A DNA stretch of 62,755 bases from Stenotrophomonas daejeonensis. Its GTDB lineage: Bacteria; Pseudomonadota; Gammaproteobacteria; Xanthomonadales; Xanthomonadaceae. The notes beneath the pieces were generated by a model. The model ran no database searches. It was not told the DNA's origin and worked only from the letters and a program-made list of their open reading frames with translations. Location: contig NZ_LDJP01000056.1 of assembly GCF_001431505.1 (NCBI RefSeq), forward strand, positions 1-62,755. Reading direction: 5' to 3'. Position 1 is the first letter of the stretch; each line of letters begins with the position of its first letter. The position numbers and the translations under genes are program-made. Positions 25,605 through 34,734 of this stretch are shown here, one piece after another.

Positions 25605-25802
25605 TTACTTGGTGAGGATCAGCTTGTCGTTGCTGGTGTGGCGCAGGCGGTAGAACTTGTCGCCATGCTGGATGACGATCTCGCGCTGGCCCTTGAGCAG
25701 GGCGCCGCTGTCGATCACCTCTTCGGCCGGCATCAACCGGACCGGGCGTTGCGGCAGGTGGAGCGTGCGGTTGCGGAACAGGGTGGCGGGCTGTGCGGAC
25801 AT
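25605..25802 (-). CDS. hemP: Haemin uptake protein HemP
   Basis: HemP is a small cytoplasmic protein found with haem-uptake genes; in some bacteria it activates receptor transcription. The 65-residue product ends with the family core REIVIQHGDKFYRLRHTSNDKLILTK (the QHGDKFYRLRHTSNDKLILT stretch is diagnostic). The ATG at 25802 is preferred because longer readings would translate through the Fur box. It is the first gene of the hemP - receptor - DUF6607 group. Confidence 0.92.
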   Translation of the reverse strand: MSAQPATLFRNRTLHLPQRPVRLMPAEEVIDSGALLKGQREIVIQHGDKFYRLRHTSNDKLILTK

Positions 25803-25828
25803 CGGGGTGATTCCGTGCTGGGTGACGA

Positions 25829-25881
25829 GTTGATGATAATCATTCTCGTTCGCGTTGCAAGGATTTTTTGGAGATTTTTTT
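25829..25881 (-). promoter_or_regulatory. hemP promoter with Fur box and phased A-tracts
   Basis: A 19-base Fur-like site at 25829-25847 (plus-strand GTTGATGATAATCATTCTC) matches the classic box at 16 of 19 positions. On the minus strand TTGCAA (25855-25860) and TATCAT (25833-25838) form -35 and -10 boxes with a 16-base spacer, and the Fur site overlaps the -10. Upstream, runs of six and seven A residues (minus strand; 25864-25869 and 25875-25881) are about one helical turn apart and could act as an UP element. Confidence 0.78.
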
Positions 25882-25925
25882 GAAGTCCGGTGCGTGCAGG
25901 GAGGCGGGTGTCGGCCAATGACCAT

Positions 25926-25995
25926 GCAGGTACCGGGCTTGCCCGGTACAGGGCTTTACCGGGAACGCCTCATGCGGGGCAAGCCCCGCATCTAC
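25926..25995. repeat. GTAG palindrome doublet (ACCGGGC / GCGGGG type)
   Basis: The left arm GCAGGTACCGGGCTTGCC has lost the GTAG (now GCAG), while the right arm ends GCCCCGCATCTAC at 25995. It is the first of several palindromes in the 550-base gene-free stretch 25803-26352, which otherwise holds the hemP promoter and the 73-bp repeat array. Confidence 0.82.
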
Positions 25996-26044
25996 GAAGT
26001 CCGTGTTCCATTGAGTTCCATTCGCCGGCCCATCACCGGTCGCC

Positions 26045-26063
26045 GCCCGACCAACGGTCGGGC
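26045..26063. repeat. Remnant palindrome (CCGACCAACGGTCGG type)
   Basis: GCCCGACC-AAC-GGTCGGGC is a perfect 8-bp stem with a three-base loop, the core of the same palindrome family as 7510 and 46403, without a GTAG end. Confidence 0.7.
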
Positions 26064-26122
26064 ATCACCGGGAATGGCGATGGGTGTGGGAGCGGCCTCC
26101 ACCTGCTCAACCAAAAGCAGCC

Positions 26123-26343
26123 GTAGGTCGGGGTTACATCCCCGACGCCCGGGACGTTCAAGCACAAGCCCGTGTCGGGGAAAGACACGCTGGCTGCAGG
26201 TCGGGGCTACGTCCCCGACGCCCGGGACATTCGAGCGCAAGTCCGCGTCGGGGAAAGACACGCTGGCCGTAGGTCGGGGTTACATCCCCGACGCCCGGGA
26301 CATTCGAGCGCAAGTCCGCGTCGGGGACATGGCCCCGACCTAC
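26123..26343. repeat. Three tandem copies of a 73-bp palindrome-containing unit
   Basis: The sequence AGGTCGGGG recurs at 26125, 26198 and 26271, an exact 73-base period, and the array closes with CCCCGACCTAC at 26343. Each unit holds a GTCGGGG/CCCCGAC hairpin, CCGGGACATTCGAGCGCAAG-like spacer and CGTCGGGGA. Copies two and three are nearly identical; copy one has a few substitutions. The array ends nine bases before the aldo/keto reductase stop. Confidence 0.9.
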
Positions 26344-26352
26344 ACCCGGCGA

Positions 26353-27324
26353 TCAGGCGAAGACCGCCTCGATCCGCTGCCAGCCGGCCTCGTCCACGCG
26401 CGCGGCCACGTCCAGCGCGCGCAGGTTTTCCTCCAGCTGCGACACCCGGCTGGCGCCGAGGATCACGCTGGACACGTGCGGGTTGCGCAGGCACCAGGCG
26501 ATGGCCAGCTGCGCCGGCGATTCGCCCATCTCCGCGGCCAGCGCGGTGAACGCGCGCACCTTGCCCAGCCGGTCCTGCGCCGGTTCGCCCAGCACCGCGG
26601 CCTGCAACCAGTCCAGCGAGGACTGCGCCAGCCGGGTATCGGCGCCGATGCCGTCGTTGTACTTGCCGGTCAACAGCCCCGAGGCCAGCGGCGACCAGAT
26701 GGTGGTGCCCAGCCCGGCGTCGGCATACAGCGGCGCGTATTCCTGCTCCACCCGCTGCCGGTGCAGCAGGTTGTACTGCGGCTGCTCCATCGTTGGCGCG
26801 TACAGGCCGTTGGCGCGGGCGAAAACCACCGCCTCGGCGATCTGCGCCGCCGACCATTCCGAGGTGCCCCAGTACAGCACCTTGCCCTGCCGGACCAGCA
26901 GGTCCATCGCCTGCACGGTCTCGGCGATCGGCGTGTCCGGGTCGGGGCGGTGGCAGTAGTACAGGTCCAGGTAATCCACGCGCAGGCGCTTGAGCGCGTC
27001 GTGGCAGGCGTCGCGCACGTGCTTGCGCGACAGCCCGCGCCGGGTCGGCGCCGGGTTCTCGACCGCGCCGAAGAACACCTTGCTGGACACGCAGTAGCCG
27101 TCGCGCGGCAGCCGCAGGTCGGCGATCACGTCGCCCATCACCTGCTCGGCGCGGCCATGCGCGTAGACCTCGGCGTTGTCGAAGAAGTTGACGCCGTTGT
27201 CCCAGGCCGCGGCGACCAGGTTGCGCGCCTCGTCGCGGGCGACCTGCCCGCCGAAGGTGACCCAGGCGCCGAAGGACAGCGCGGAAAGCTGCAGGCCGGA
27301 CGACCCGAGGCGACGGTAGTGCAT
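26353..27324 (-). CDS. Aldo/keto reductase (Kv-beta/YghZ-like)
   Basis: A 323-residue NADPH-dependent aldo/keto reductase. The catalytic tetrad is visible in FFDNAEVYAHGRAE (Asp, Tyr), CVSSKVFFG (Lys) and YLDLYYCHRPDPD (His). The start MHYRRLGSSGLQLSALSFGAW and the ending SVILGASRVSQLEENLRAL resemble voltage-gated K+ channel beta-subunit-type reductases. AGGAG precedes the ATG by six bases. It is divergent from the nucleoside transporter gene. The physiological substrate is unknown. Confidence 0.93.
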   Translation of the reverse strand: MHYRRLGSSGLQLSALSFGAWVTFGGQVARDEARNLVAAAWDNGVNFFDNAEVYAHGRAEQVMGDVIADLRLPRDGYCVSSKVFFGAVENPAPTRRGLSRKHVRDACHDALKRLRVDYLDLYYCHRPDPDTPIAETVQAMDLLVRQGKVLYWGTSEWSAAQIAEAVVFARANGLYAPTMEQPQYNLLHRQRVEQEYAPLYADAGLGTTIWSPLASGLLTGKYNDGIGADTRLAQSSLDWLQAAVLGEPAQDRLGKVRAFTALAAEMGESPAQLAIAWCLRNPHVSSVILGASRVSQLEENLRALDVAARVDEAGWQRIEAVFA

Positions 27325-27529
27325 GGCTGGCTCCTGAAAGGGTACGGCCCGCGCGGCAGGCGCGGACGGGCCGCCAGTGTAACTGCCGCCACCGGGTGGT
27401 TTGCCGCCACGGACCTTGCCGATGGCGGCGCGATCGCCGCAATTGGCGCCACGGTGACCGGTAATTCTTGCCGGCCACCGGCCGCTGCACTAGGCTTGCG
27501 GCTTTTGCGGGCGTGCCCGGGGAATACTC

Positions 27530-28828
27530 ATGGTCGAGGGTTTGGGAAGGATCGGCTTCGGCCTGTTCGGCCTGGCGGTGCTGATCGGCATCACCTGGCT
27601 GTTCTCCAACAACAGGCGCGCGGTGGACTGGAAGCTGGTCGGCACCGGCATCACCCTGCAGATCGGCTTCGCCGCGCTGGTGCTGCTGGTACCCGGCGGG
27701 CGCGACGTGTTCGACTGGCTGGGCCACGGCTTCGTCAGGATCCTCAGCTTCGTCAACGAGGGCTCGAACTTCATCTTCGGCAGCCTGATGAACACCGATA
27801 CCTACGGTTTCATCTTCGCCTTCCAGGTGCTGCCGACGATCATCTTCTTCTCCTCGCTGATGGCGGTGATGTACCACCTGGGCGTGATGCAGGCGATCGT
27901 GCGGGTGATGGCGTGGGCGATCACCAAGGTGATGCGCGTATCCGGCGCGGAAACCACCAGCGTCTGCGCCAGCGTGTTCATCGGCCAGACCGAGGCGCCG
28001 CTGACCGTGCGCCCGTACATCGCCAAGATGACCCAGTCCGAGCTGATCACGATGATGATCGGCGGTATGGCACACATCGCCGGCGGCGTGCTGGCCGCCT
28101 ACGTCGGCATGCTCGGCGGCGGCGACCCGGCGGCGCAGGCGTTCTACGCCAAGCACCTGCTGGCCGCATCGATCATGGCCGCGCCGGCCACGCTGGTGAT
28201 CTCCAAGCTGCTGGTGCCGGAAACCGGTACGCCGCTGACCCGCGGCACGGTCAAGATGGAAGTGGAGAAGACCTCCTCCAACATCATCGACGCGGCCGCC
28301 GCCGGTGCCGGCGACGGCCTGCGGCTGGCGCTGAACATCGGCGCGATGCTGCTGGCCTTCATCGCCCTGATCGCGCTGATCAACGCGCCGCTGACCTGGC
28401 TGGGCGACGTCACCGGACTGGCCCAGGTGATCGGCAAGCCGACCAACCTGGCCACCCTCTTCGGTTACGTGCTGGCGCCGATCGCCTGGGTGATCGGCAC
28501 GCCGTGGGCCGACGCCACCACGGTTGGTTCGCTGATCGGGCAGAAGGTGGTGATCAACGAGTTCGTCGCCTACATGGACCTGTCGGAGATCATCAAGGGC
28601 AACATCGCCGGGGTCAGCCTCAGCGACGACGGCCGGCTGATCGCCACCTACGCGCTGTGCGGCTTCGCCAACTTCAGTTCCATCGCCATCCAGATCGGCG
28701 GCATCGGCGGGCTGGCCCCGGAGCGCCGCCACGACCTGGCCAAGTTCGGCCTGCGCGCGGTGCTGGGCGGCTCCATCGCCACCTTCATGACCGCCACCAT
28801 TGCCGGCGTGCTGACCCATTTCGGCTGA
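27530..28828 (+). CDS. NupC-family concentrative nucleoside transporter
   Basis: A 432-residue inner-membrane nucleoside/cation symporter with about ten spans and family motifs AETTSVCASVFIGQTEAPL, GGMAHIAGGVLAAYV, the loop KTSSNIIDAAAAGAGDGLRL and ALCGFANFSSIAIQIGGIG. GGGGA upstream of the ATG supports the start. A ribokinase-like gene follows 28 bases downstream, suggesting uptake and salvage of nucleosides or their ribose. Ion coupling cannot be read from sequence. Confidence 0.94.
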   Translation: MVEGLGRIGFGLFGLAVLIGITWLFSNNRRAVDWKLVGTGITLQIGFAALVLLVPGGRDVFDWLGHGFVRILSFVNEGSNFIFGSLMNTDTYGFIFAFQVLPTIIFFSSLMAVMYHLGVMQAIVRVMAWAITKVMRVSGAETTSVCASVFIGQTEAPLTVRPYIAKMTQSELITMMIGGMAHIAGGVLAAYVGMLGGGDPAAQAFYAKHLLAASIMAAPATLVISKLLVPETGTPLTRGTVKMEVEKTSSNIIDAAAAGAGDGLRLALNIGAMLLAFIALIALINAPLTWLGDVTGLAQVIGKPTNLATLFGYVLAPIAWVIGTPWADATTVGSLIGQKVVINEFVAYMDLSEIIKGNIAGVSLSDDGRLIATYALCGFANFSSIAIQIGGIGGLAPERRHDLAKFGLRAVLGGSIATFMTATIAGVLTHFG

Positions 28829-28856
28829 TCCACGGCCACTTCGAGAAACAGATTCC

Positions 28857-29807
28857 ATGAGTAGCGTTGTTGTTGCCGGTTCCTTCAATGTCGACCACGT
28901 CTGGCGTTGCGAAACCCTGCCCGCGCCGGGCGCGACCATCGCCGGGCGCTACAGCACCGGCCCCGGCGGCAAGGGGTTCAACCAGGCCGTGGCCACTGGC
29001 CGCGCCGGCGCCGCCACCACCTTCCTCTGCGCACTGGGCGACGACGCCGGCGGCGTGCTGGCCAGGCGGCTGGCCGACGCGGACGGCATCGCCCTGGTCG
29101 CCGAGGCCAGCAGCGAGCCCACCGGCACCGCCGGCATCTACGTGGACGGCCGCGGCCGCAACTCCATCGTCATCGGCCCCGGCGCCAACGCCTCGCTGAG
29201 CACCGCGTTCATGACCGCCAACGCCGCGCTGATCGGCGGCGCCAAGGTGCTGCTGGCGCAGCTGGAGTCGCCGGTGGAGTCGATCGAGGCGGCGCTGGGC
29301 ATCGCCCGCGAGGCCGGCGTGCTGACCGTGCTCAACGCCGCCCCGGCCAACGCGCCCTCGACCATCAGCCTGCTCAAGCTGGCCGACGTGCTGACCCCGA
29401 ACGAAACCGAGTTCGCCGCCCTGCTAGGCCGCCACGTCGGCGAGCGGGTGGAGGCCGACGACGTGGCCGCACTGGACGGTGCCAGCCTGCACGCGCTGTG
29501 CCGCAAGCTGTCGGCCAGCACCGTGGTGGTCACCCTCGGCGCGGTCGGCGTGTTCGTCTCGCACGACGAAGAACGCCTGCGCGGCGACGGCCAGCCCTAC
29601 TACCGGGTGGCCGCCGAGTCGGTGCAGACGGTGGATACCACCGGTGCCGGCGACGCCTTCAACGGCGCGCTGGCGGCCTCGCTGGCGCAGGCGCCGGAGG
29701 CGGCCTTCATCAAGCACGTGCGCTTCGCCAACCAGTACGCCGCGCGTTCCACCGAGCAGGAAGGCGCCGCGGTGTCGATGCCGCGGATGACGCCGGCCGA
29801 CGCCTGA
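28857..29807 (+). CDS. rbsK: Ribokinase-type PfkB sugar kinase
   Basis: The 316-residue protein phosphorylates ribose or a nucleoside. PfkB signatures are GSFNVDHVWRCETLPAPG, STGPGGKGFNQAVA near residues 38-51 and the catalytic motif DTTGAGDAFNGALA near 260. NETEF marks the Mg-binding loop. With the NupC-type transporter upstream, nucleoside or ribose salvage is likely; a purine-nucleoside kinase is an alternative to true ribokinase. Confidence 0.88.
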   Translation: MSSVVVAGSFNVDHVWRCETLPAPGATIAGRYSTGPGGKGFNQAVATGRAGAATTFLCALGDDAGGVLARRLADADGIALVAEASSEPTGTAGIYVDGRGRNSIVIGPGANASLSTAFMTANAALIGGAKVLLAQLESPVESIEAALGIAREAGVLTVLNAAPANAPSTISLLKLADVLTPNETEFAALLGRHVGERVEADDVAALDGASLHALCRKLSASTVVVTLGAVGVFVSHDEERLRGDGQPYYRVAAESVQTVDTTGAGDAFNGALAASLAQAPEAAFIKHVRFANQYAARSTEQEGAAVSMPRMTPADA

Positions 29808-29880
29808 GCCCCGGTACCGGCGACGCTGCCGCTGGGCTACATTGGCCCGCGGCATCCCGCCGGCAACCAGGAGACGCTTC

Positions 29881-30216
29881 ATGGCAGGCAAGTTCGTGAT
29901 CGGCAAGCGCAGCAACGGCGATTTCCAGTTCAACCTCAAGGCCGGCAACGGCCAGGTGATCCTGACCAGCCAGGGCTACAGCGACAAGGCCGGCTGCAGG
30001 AACGGAATCGAGTCGGTGAAGAAGAACAGCCCCGACGACGCCCGCTACGAACGCAAGGCCTCCAGCAACGGCAAGCCCTATTTCAACCTGCTGGCGGCCA
30101 ATGGCCAGGTCATCGGCAGCAGCGAGATGTACGAAAGCACCGCCTCGCGCGACAACGGCATCGCCTCGGTGAAGGCCAACGCGCCCGACGCCGCGGTGGT
30201 GGACGAGACCGCCTGA
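29881..30216 (+). CDS. yegP: YegP family DUF1508 protein
   Basis: A 111-residue cytoplasmic protein made of two ~48-residue DUF1508 repeats: GKFVIGKRSNGDFQFNLKAG with NGIESVKKNSPDDARYE, then GKPYFNLLAANGQVIGSSEM with NGIASVKANAPDA. Function is unknown. AGGAG precedes ATG 29881, and an upstream in-frame start lacks such a site. It lies 73 bases after the ribokinase gene. Confidence 0.92.
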   Translation: MAGKFVIGKRSNGDFQFNLKAGNGQVILTSQGYSDKAGCRNGIESVKKNSPDDARYERKASSNGKPYFNLLAANGQVIGSSEMYESTASRDNGIASVKANAPDAAVVDETA

Positions 30217-30231
30217 TCCCCACTACTCCCT

Positions 30232-30299
30232 GCAGGAGCGACGCCAGTCGCGACCAGGCTTCACCGGTAAAGCCCGGTCGCGACTCACGTCGCTCCTGC
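30232..30299. repeat. Palindrome doublet (GCAGGAGCGACG type)
   Basis: GCAGGAGCGACG...TCGCGACC at 30232 mirrors GGTCGCGACT...CGTCGCTCCTGC ending 30299, linked by AGGCTTCACCGGTAAAGCC. It is a separate stem family with GCAG/CTGC ends, between yegP and dusB, and may act as the yegP terminator. A decayed relative is at 62697. Confidence 0.85.
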
Positions 30300-30341
30300 G
30301 GGCACATTCGCGCGGCTGCATGGCGCACTACAATGCGCGCC

Positions 30342-31346
30342 ATGCAGATCGGCCCCTACACCATCGCCCCCAACGTGGTGCTCGCGCCCATGGCCGGCGT
30401 CACCGACAAGCCGTTCCGGCAGCTGTGCAAGCGGCTGGGCGCGGGGTTGGCCGCGTCGGAGATGACCATCGCCGACCCGCGCTTCTGGAACACCCGCAAG
30501 TCGATCCACCGCATGGACCATGCCGGCGAGCCGGCGCCGATCAGCGTGCAGATCGCCGGCACCGAACCGCGGCAGTTGGCCGAGGCGGCGCGCCACAACG
30601 TCGACCACGGTGCGCAGATCATCGACATCAACATGGGCTGTCCGGCCAAGAAGGTGTGCAATGCGTGGGCCGGCTCGGCGCTGATGCGCGACGAGGCGCA
30701 GGTGGCGCGCATCCTCGAAGCGGTGGTCGGCGCGGTCGAAGTGCCGGTGACGCTGAAGATCCGCACCGGCTGGTGCGCCGAAGTGCGCAACGCGCCGGCC
30801 ATCGCCCGCATCGCGCAGGACAGCGGCATCGCCGCGCTGGCGGTGCATGGCCGCACCCGCGACCAGCACTACACCGGCGTGGCCGAGTACGACACCATTG
30901 CCGCGATCAAGGCCGAGCTGCGCATCCCGGTGCTGGCCAACGGCGACGTCGATTCGCCGCGCAAGGCCGCGCAGGTGCTGGCGCATACCGGGGCCGATGC
31001 GGTGATGGTCGGCCGCGCCGCGCAGGGGCGGCCGTGGATCTTCCGCGAGATCGCCCATTACCTGCGCACCGGCGAGGAACTGCCGCCGCCGTCGTTGCAG
31101 GAAGTGCGCGACATCCTGCTCGGCCACCTGGCCGAGCTGCACGCCTTCTACGGCGAGCCGCAGGGCGTGCGCATCGCCCGCAAGCACCTGGGCTGGTATG
31201 CGAAGGACCGGCCCGAGCATACCGATGAGCAGCGGGCGGCCTTCCGCGCGGTGGTCAACGCCGCCGAAAGCGCCGACATGCAGTTGCGGTTGACCCGCGA
31301 CTATTTCGACGGACTGATCGCCGGGCAGCCGCGGGCCGCGGCCTGA
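30342..31346 (+). CDS. dusB: tRNA-dihydrouridine synthase DusB
   Basis: DusB reduces a uridine in the D-loop of tRNA using FMN and NADPH. The 334-residue protein starts MQIGPYTIAPNVVLAPMAG. It has the catalytic-cysteine motif INMGCPAKKVCNAWAGSALM, the barrel motif LAVHGRTRDQHYTG, VLANGDVDSP and the FMN-phosphate motif GADAVMVGRAAQGRPWIF. These are DusB-type, not DusA. The enterobacterial partner gene fis does not follow here; the next gene is on the other strand. Confidence 0.94.
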   Translation: MQIGPYTIAPNVVLAPMAGVTDKPFRQLCKRLGAGLAASEMTIADPRFWNTRKSIHRMDHAGEPAPISVQIAGTEPRQLAEAARHNVDHGAQIIDINMGCPAKKVCNAWAGSALMRDEAQVARILEAVVGAVEVPVTLKIRTGWCAEVRNAPAIARIAQDSGIAALAVHGRTRDQHYTGVAEYDTIAAIKAELRIPVLANGDVDSPRKAAQVLAHTGADAVMVGRAAQGRPWIFREIAHYLRTGEELPPPSLQEVRDILLGHLAELHAFYGEPQGVRIARKHLGWYAKDRPEHTDEQRAAFRAVVNAAESADMQLRLTRDYFDGLIAGQPRAAA

Positions 31347-31365
31347 CGTTCCTGCATGGCCTGCC

Positions 31366-31435
31366 GTAGATGCGGGGCTTGCCCCGCATGGGGCTTTGTC
31401 GGGAACGCCTCATGCGGGGCAAGCCCCGCATCTAC
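31366..31435. repeat. GTAG palindrome doublet (GCGGGG / GCGGGG type)
   Basis: GTAGATGCGGGGCTTGCCCC at 31366 and the mirrored copy ending GCATCTAC at 31435 form two identical-type stems, the least decayed copy in the window. A further small hairpin CCGCCAGC-GAA-GCTGGCGG follows near 31448. All lie between the convergent dusB and nitroreductase genes. Confidence 0.88.
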
Positions 31436-31506
31436 AAGAGGAGGAAGGACCGCCAGCGAAGCTGGCGGGCCCGGACTGGCGCGGGACGAGGAACGCGCCG
31501 GATGGA

Positions 31507-32106
31507 TCAGGCGAAGACCTTGAAGCGGGCCTCGTCGTCCATGTAGCCCTTCTCGCCGAAGCCGCCCTCGTGCGAGCCGAACGGCATCTGCGCGCGCAGC
31601 TGCCAGCTTTCCGGGATGCCCCATTCGCGGCGCACCGCTTCGTCCACCAGCGGGTTGTAGTGCTGCAAGCTGGCGCCGATGCCGGCCTCGGCCAGCGCCG
31701 TCCACACCGCGAACTGGGCGATGCCGTTGGCGTGCTCGGCCCACACCGGGAAATTGTCCGCGTACAGCGGGAACTGGTCCTGCAGGCCCTTGGTCACGTC
31801 CACATCGTTGAAGAACAGCACGGTGCCGGCGCCGGCGGCGAAGCCGTCCAGCTTGCCCTCGGTGGTGGCGAAGGCCTCGGCCGGCACGATGGCCCGCAGC
31901 GCGTCCTTGGCCAGTTCCCAGAACTTCACGCTCTGCGCCCCATGCAGGATCAGCGCACGGGTGGGCTGCGAATTGAACGCCGACGGCGCTTCGCGCATGG
32001 CGTGCTTGATCAGGTCGGTGGCCTGGTCCTGGCCGACCGGCAGGTTGCGGCCAAGGGCGTACTGCGAACGGCGCTTCTGGTACAGGGAAATGGCTTGGCT
32101 GTTCAT
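31507..32106 (-). CDS. Nitroreductase family protein
   Basis: A 199-residue FMN-dependent oxidoreductase of the nitroreductase superfamily, closest in style to the Frm2/Hbn1-like group (ending near FGSHEGGFGEKGYMDDEARF). The N-terminal RRSQYALGRNLPV and APSAFNSQPTRALIL are the FMN-binding segments. GGAG nine bases before the ATG at 32106 supports the start. A recognisable promoter and palindromic operator-like site lie upstream. Confidence 0.9.
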   Translation of the reverse strand: MNSQAISLYQKRRSQYALGRNLPVGQDQATDLIKHAMREAPSAFNSQPTRALILHGAQSVKFWELAKDALRAIVPAEAFATTEGKLDGFAAGAGTVLFFNDVDVTKGLQDQFPLYADNFPVWAEHANGIAQFAVWTALAEAGIGASLQHYNPLVDEAVRREWGIPESWQLRAQMPFGSHEGGFGEKGYMDDEARFKVFA

Positions 32107-32160
32107 GTGGGCTCCGGAATGAAAGCGGCGATGGCCGCCGGTCGTGATTCGATGGAGCCC

Positions 32161-32225
32161 ATTGTATTTACCGACAAATTCAGAACAAATATCAAATAAA
32201 TCACTAATTGTTCCAAATAAATTGG
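32161..32225 (-). promoter_or_regulatory. Nitroreductase promoter in an AT-rich island with palindromes
   Basis: On the minus strand TTGTTC (32183-32188) and TACAAT (32161-32166) are separated by 16 bases, about 50 bases before the ATG. A perfect palindrome CCAAATAAATTGG centred on 32219 and a looser GAACAA/TTGTTC pair suggest regulator binding. This roughly 75-base AT-rich patch stands out sharply from its GC-rich surroundings. Confidence 0.6.
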
Positions 32226-32238
32226 TAATTATGGGTAT

Positions 32239-33285
32239 TCAGCCTTCCTCTCGCTGTCCCGGCTCGCGCCAGATCCGCTCCCATACCCGCTTCAGCCGCT
32301 GCTCCAGCAGCGCGCGCCCGCCCTGCTCCCGGTAGATCGGGCGCAACTGCCGCGGCGCGATCGCCTCCCAGCCGCCCCCGCGTTCGCGGGCCACGGCGAA
32401 GTTGAAGTTGTAGTCCGGCTCCATGCCCATCCGCAGGTCGCTGAGCACCAGCTCGCCATCGCGCACCTGCGCGCGCATGAAGCCGCGGTTGAACCATTGC
32501 AACCGCGCCACCGCCGGCAGCTCCGCGGCCTGCCGCAGCGCCTGCACGTTGGAGGGGTGGCCATCGAAACGCATCGGCCCGCGGTCGGCCCACAGCGAGC
32601 GCTCGCCGGTCACGTAGCCCTGCGGGGTCATCGCCACCACCTGCCACAGCAGCGTGTTGAACGGCATCGGCACCGAGAAGCGCGGCGCATCGCCCAGCCC
32701 CAGCGCCGCCAGTGCGCGGTCGGCCTCGCGCTCGACCTTGTGCTTGGCCAACAGCGACCAGCCCAGGTAGCCGCAGCTCAACACCAGCCCGGCCAGCAAC
32801 GCACGCTGCGCCAATGGCCGCGCCCGCGCGAACCACGCCACCACGCAGCCCAGCGCCAGCCACACGGTATAGAGCGGATCGATGATGAACACGCTCGACC
32901 ACATCGTCGGGTGCGGCATCAACGGCCACCACAGCTGGGTGCCGTAGACGGTGAAGGCATCCAGCAGCGGATGGGTGACCAACGCCAGCACGATGGCCCA
33001 CCACCAGCGCACCGGGGCCGCCGCCACCCGGCCGTGGCCGAAGCGGCGGTACAGCCACCAGAGCAGCGTGCCCAGCAGCGGCAGCACGAACAGCGAGTGG
33101 CTGAAGCTGCGGTGCACCGTCATCAGGCTGACGGGGTCGCGGGTGAAGGCGGCGATCAGCAGGCCGTCGAGGTCGGGCACGGTGCCCAGCGCGGCACCGG
33201 CCAGCAGGGCCGCGCGGCGCTGGCCGGACGGGGCGATGGCGGCGGCGACCGCGCCGCCGAGGACGATCTGGCTCAGGGAATCCAT
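32239..33285 (-). CDS. YdjM-like membrane-bound metal-dependent hydrolase
   Basis: A 348-residue inner-membrane protein of the YdjM/YbcI group. The N-terminal half has five or so spans with conserved His/Asp motifs: MDSLSQIVLGGAVAAAI, GTVPDLDGLL, HRSFSHSLFVLPLLG and THPLLDAFTVYGTQLWWP, which probably bind metal. The C-terminal half is soluble. Catalytic activity of the family is predicted rather than shown to my knowledge. It is read alone, away from metK. Confidence 0.88.
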   Translation of the reverse strand: MDSLSQIVLGGAVAAAIAPSGQRRAALLAGAALGTVPDLDGLLIAAFTRDPVSLMTVHRSFSHSLFVLPLLGTLLWWLYRRFGHGRVAAAPVRWWWAIVLALVTHPLLDAFTVYGTQLWWPLMPHPTMWSSVFIIDPLYTVWLALGCVVAWFARARPLAQRALLAGLVLSCGYLGWSLLAKHKVEREADRALAALGLGDAPRFSVPMPFNTLLWQVVAMTPQGYVTGERSLWADRGPMRFDGHPSNVQALRQAAELPAVARLQWFNRGFMRAQVRDGELVLSDLRMGMEPDYNFNFAVARERGGGWEAIAPRQLRPIYREQGGRALLEQRLKRVWERIWREPGQREEG

Positions 33286-33428
33286 CGCGCGATGCTAGCC
33301 GATCGGGCGGCCTTCCCTGCCTGCCGGCTTAACCATCGGCAACGTCGCAGGGCGCACAATGCACCCCGGCAGCGCACCGTGTATCATGCGCGCCCATCTT
33401 TTCATCCGAATCAAGGGATATAGAGCCG

Positions 33429-34664
<1,236 letters not shown>

Positions 34665-34688
34665 GGGCAGCCGGGCAGGAAACACGGA

Positions 34689-34716
34689 GGGGCCGCGCAA
34701 GCGGCCCCTTCTTTTT
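34689..34716 (+). terminator. Rho-independent terminator of metK
   Basis: GGGGCCGC-GCAA-GCGGCCCC is a perfect 8-bp stem with a tetraloop, followed by TTCTTTTT. It begins 24 bases after the metK stop. Confidence 0.93.
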
Positions 34717-34734
34717 GGGCCGCCGGCTTCACAG

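Noticed and set aside
26123..26343. Possible CRISPR array
   Set aside because: The period is an exact 73 bases with the whole unit conserved; there is no repeat-plus-unique-spacer pattern and no cas gene nearby.
30342..31346. DusA instead of DusB
   Set aside because: The INMGCPAKKVCNAWAGSALM motif and N-terminal NVVLAPMAGVTDKPFR segment are of DusB type.
33295..33428. Possible SAM riboswitch before metK
   Set aside because: The leader is short, with no paired helices or T-rich terminator, and does not resemble a SAM aptamer class that I can recognise by eye.
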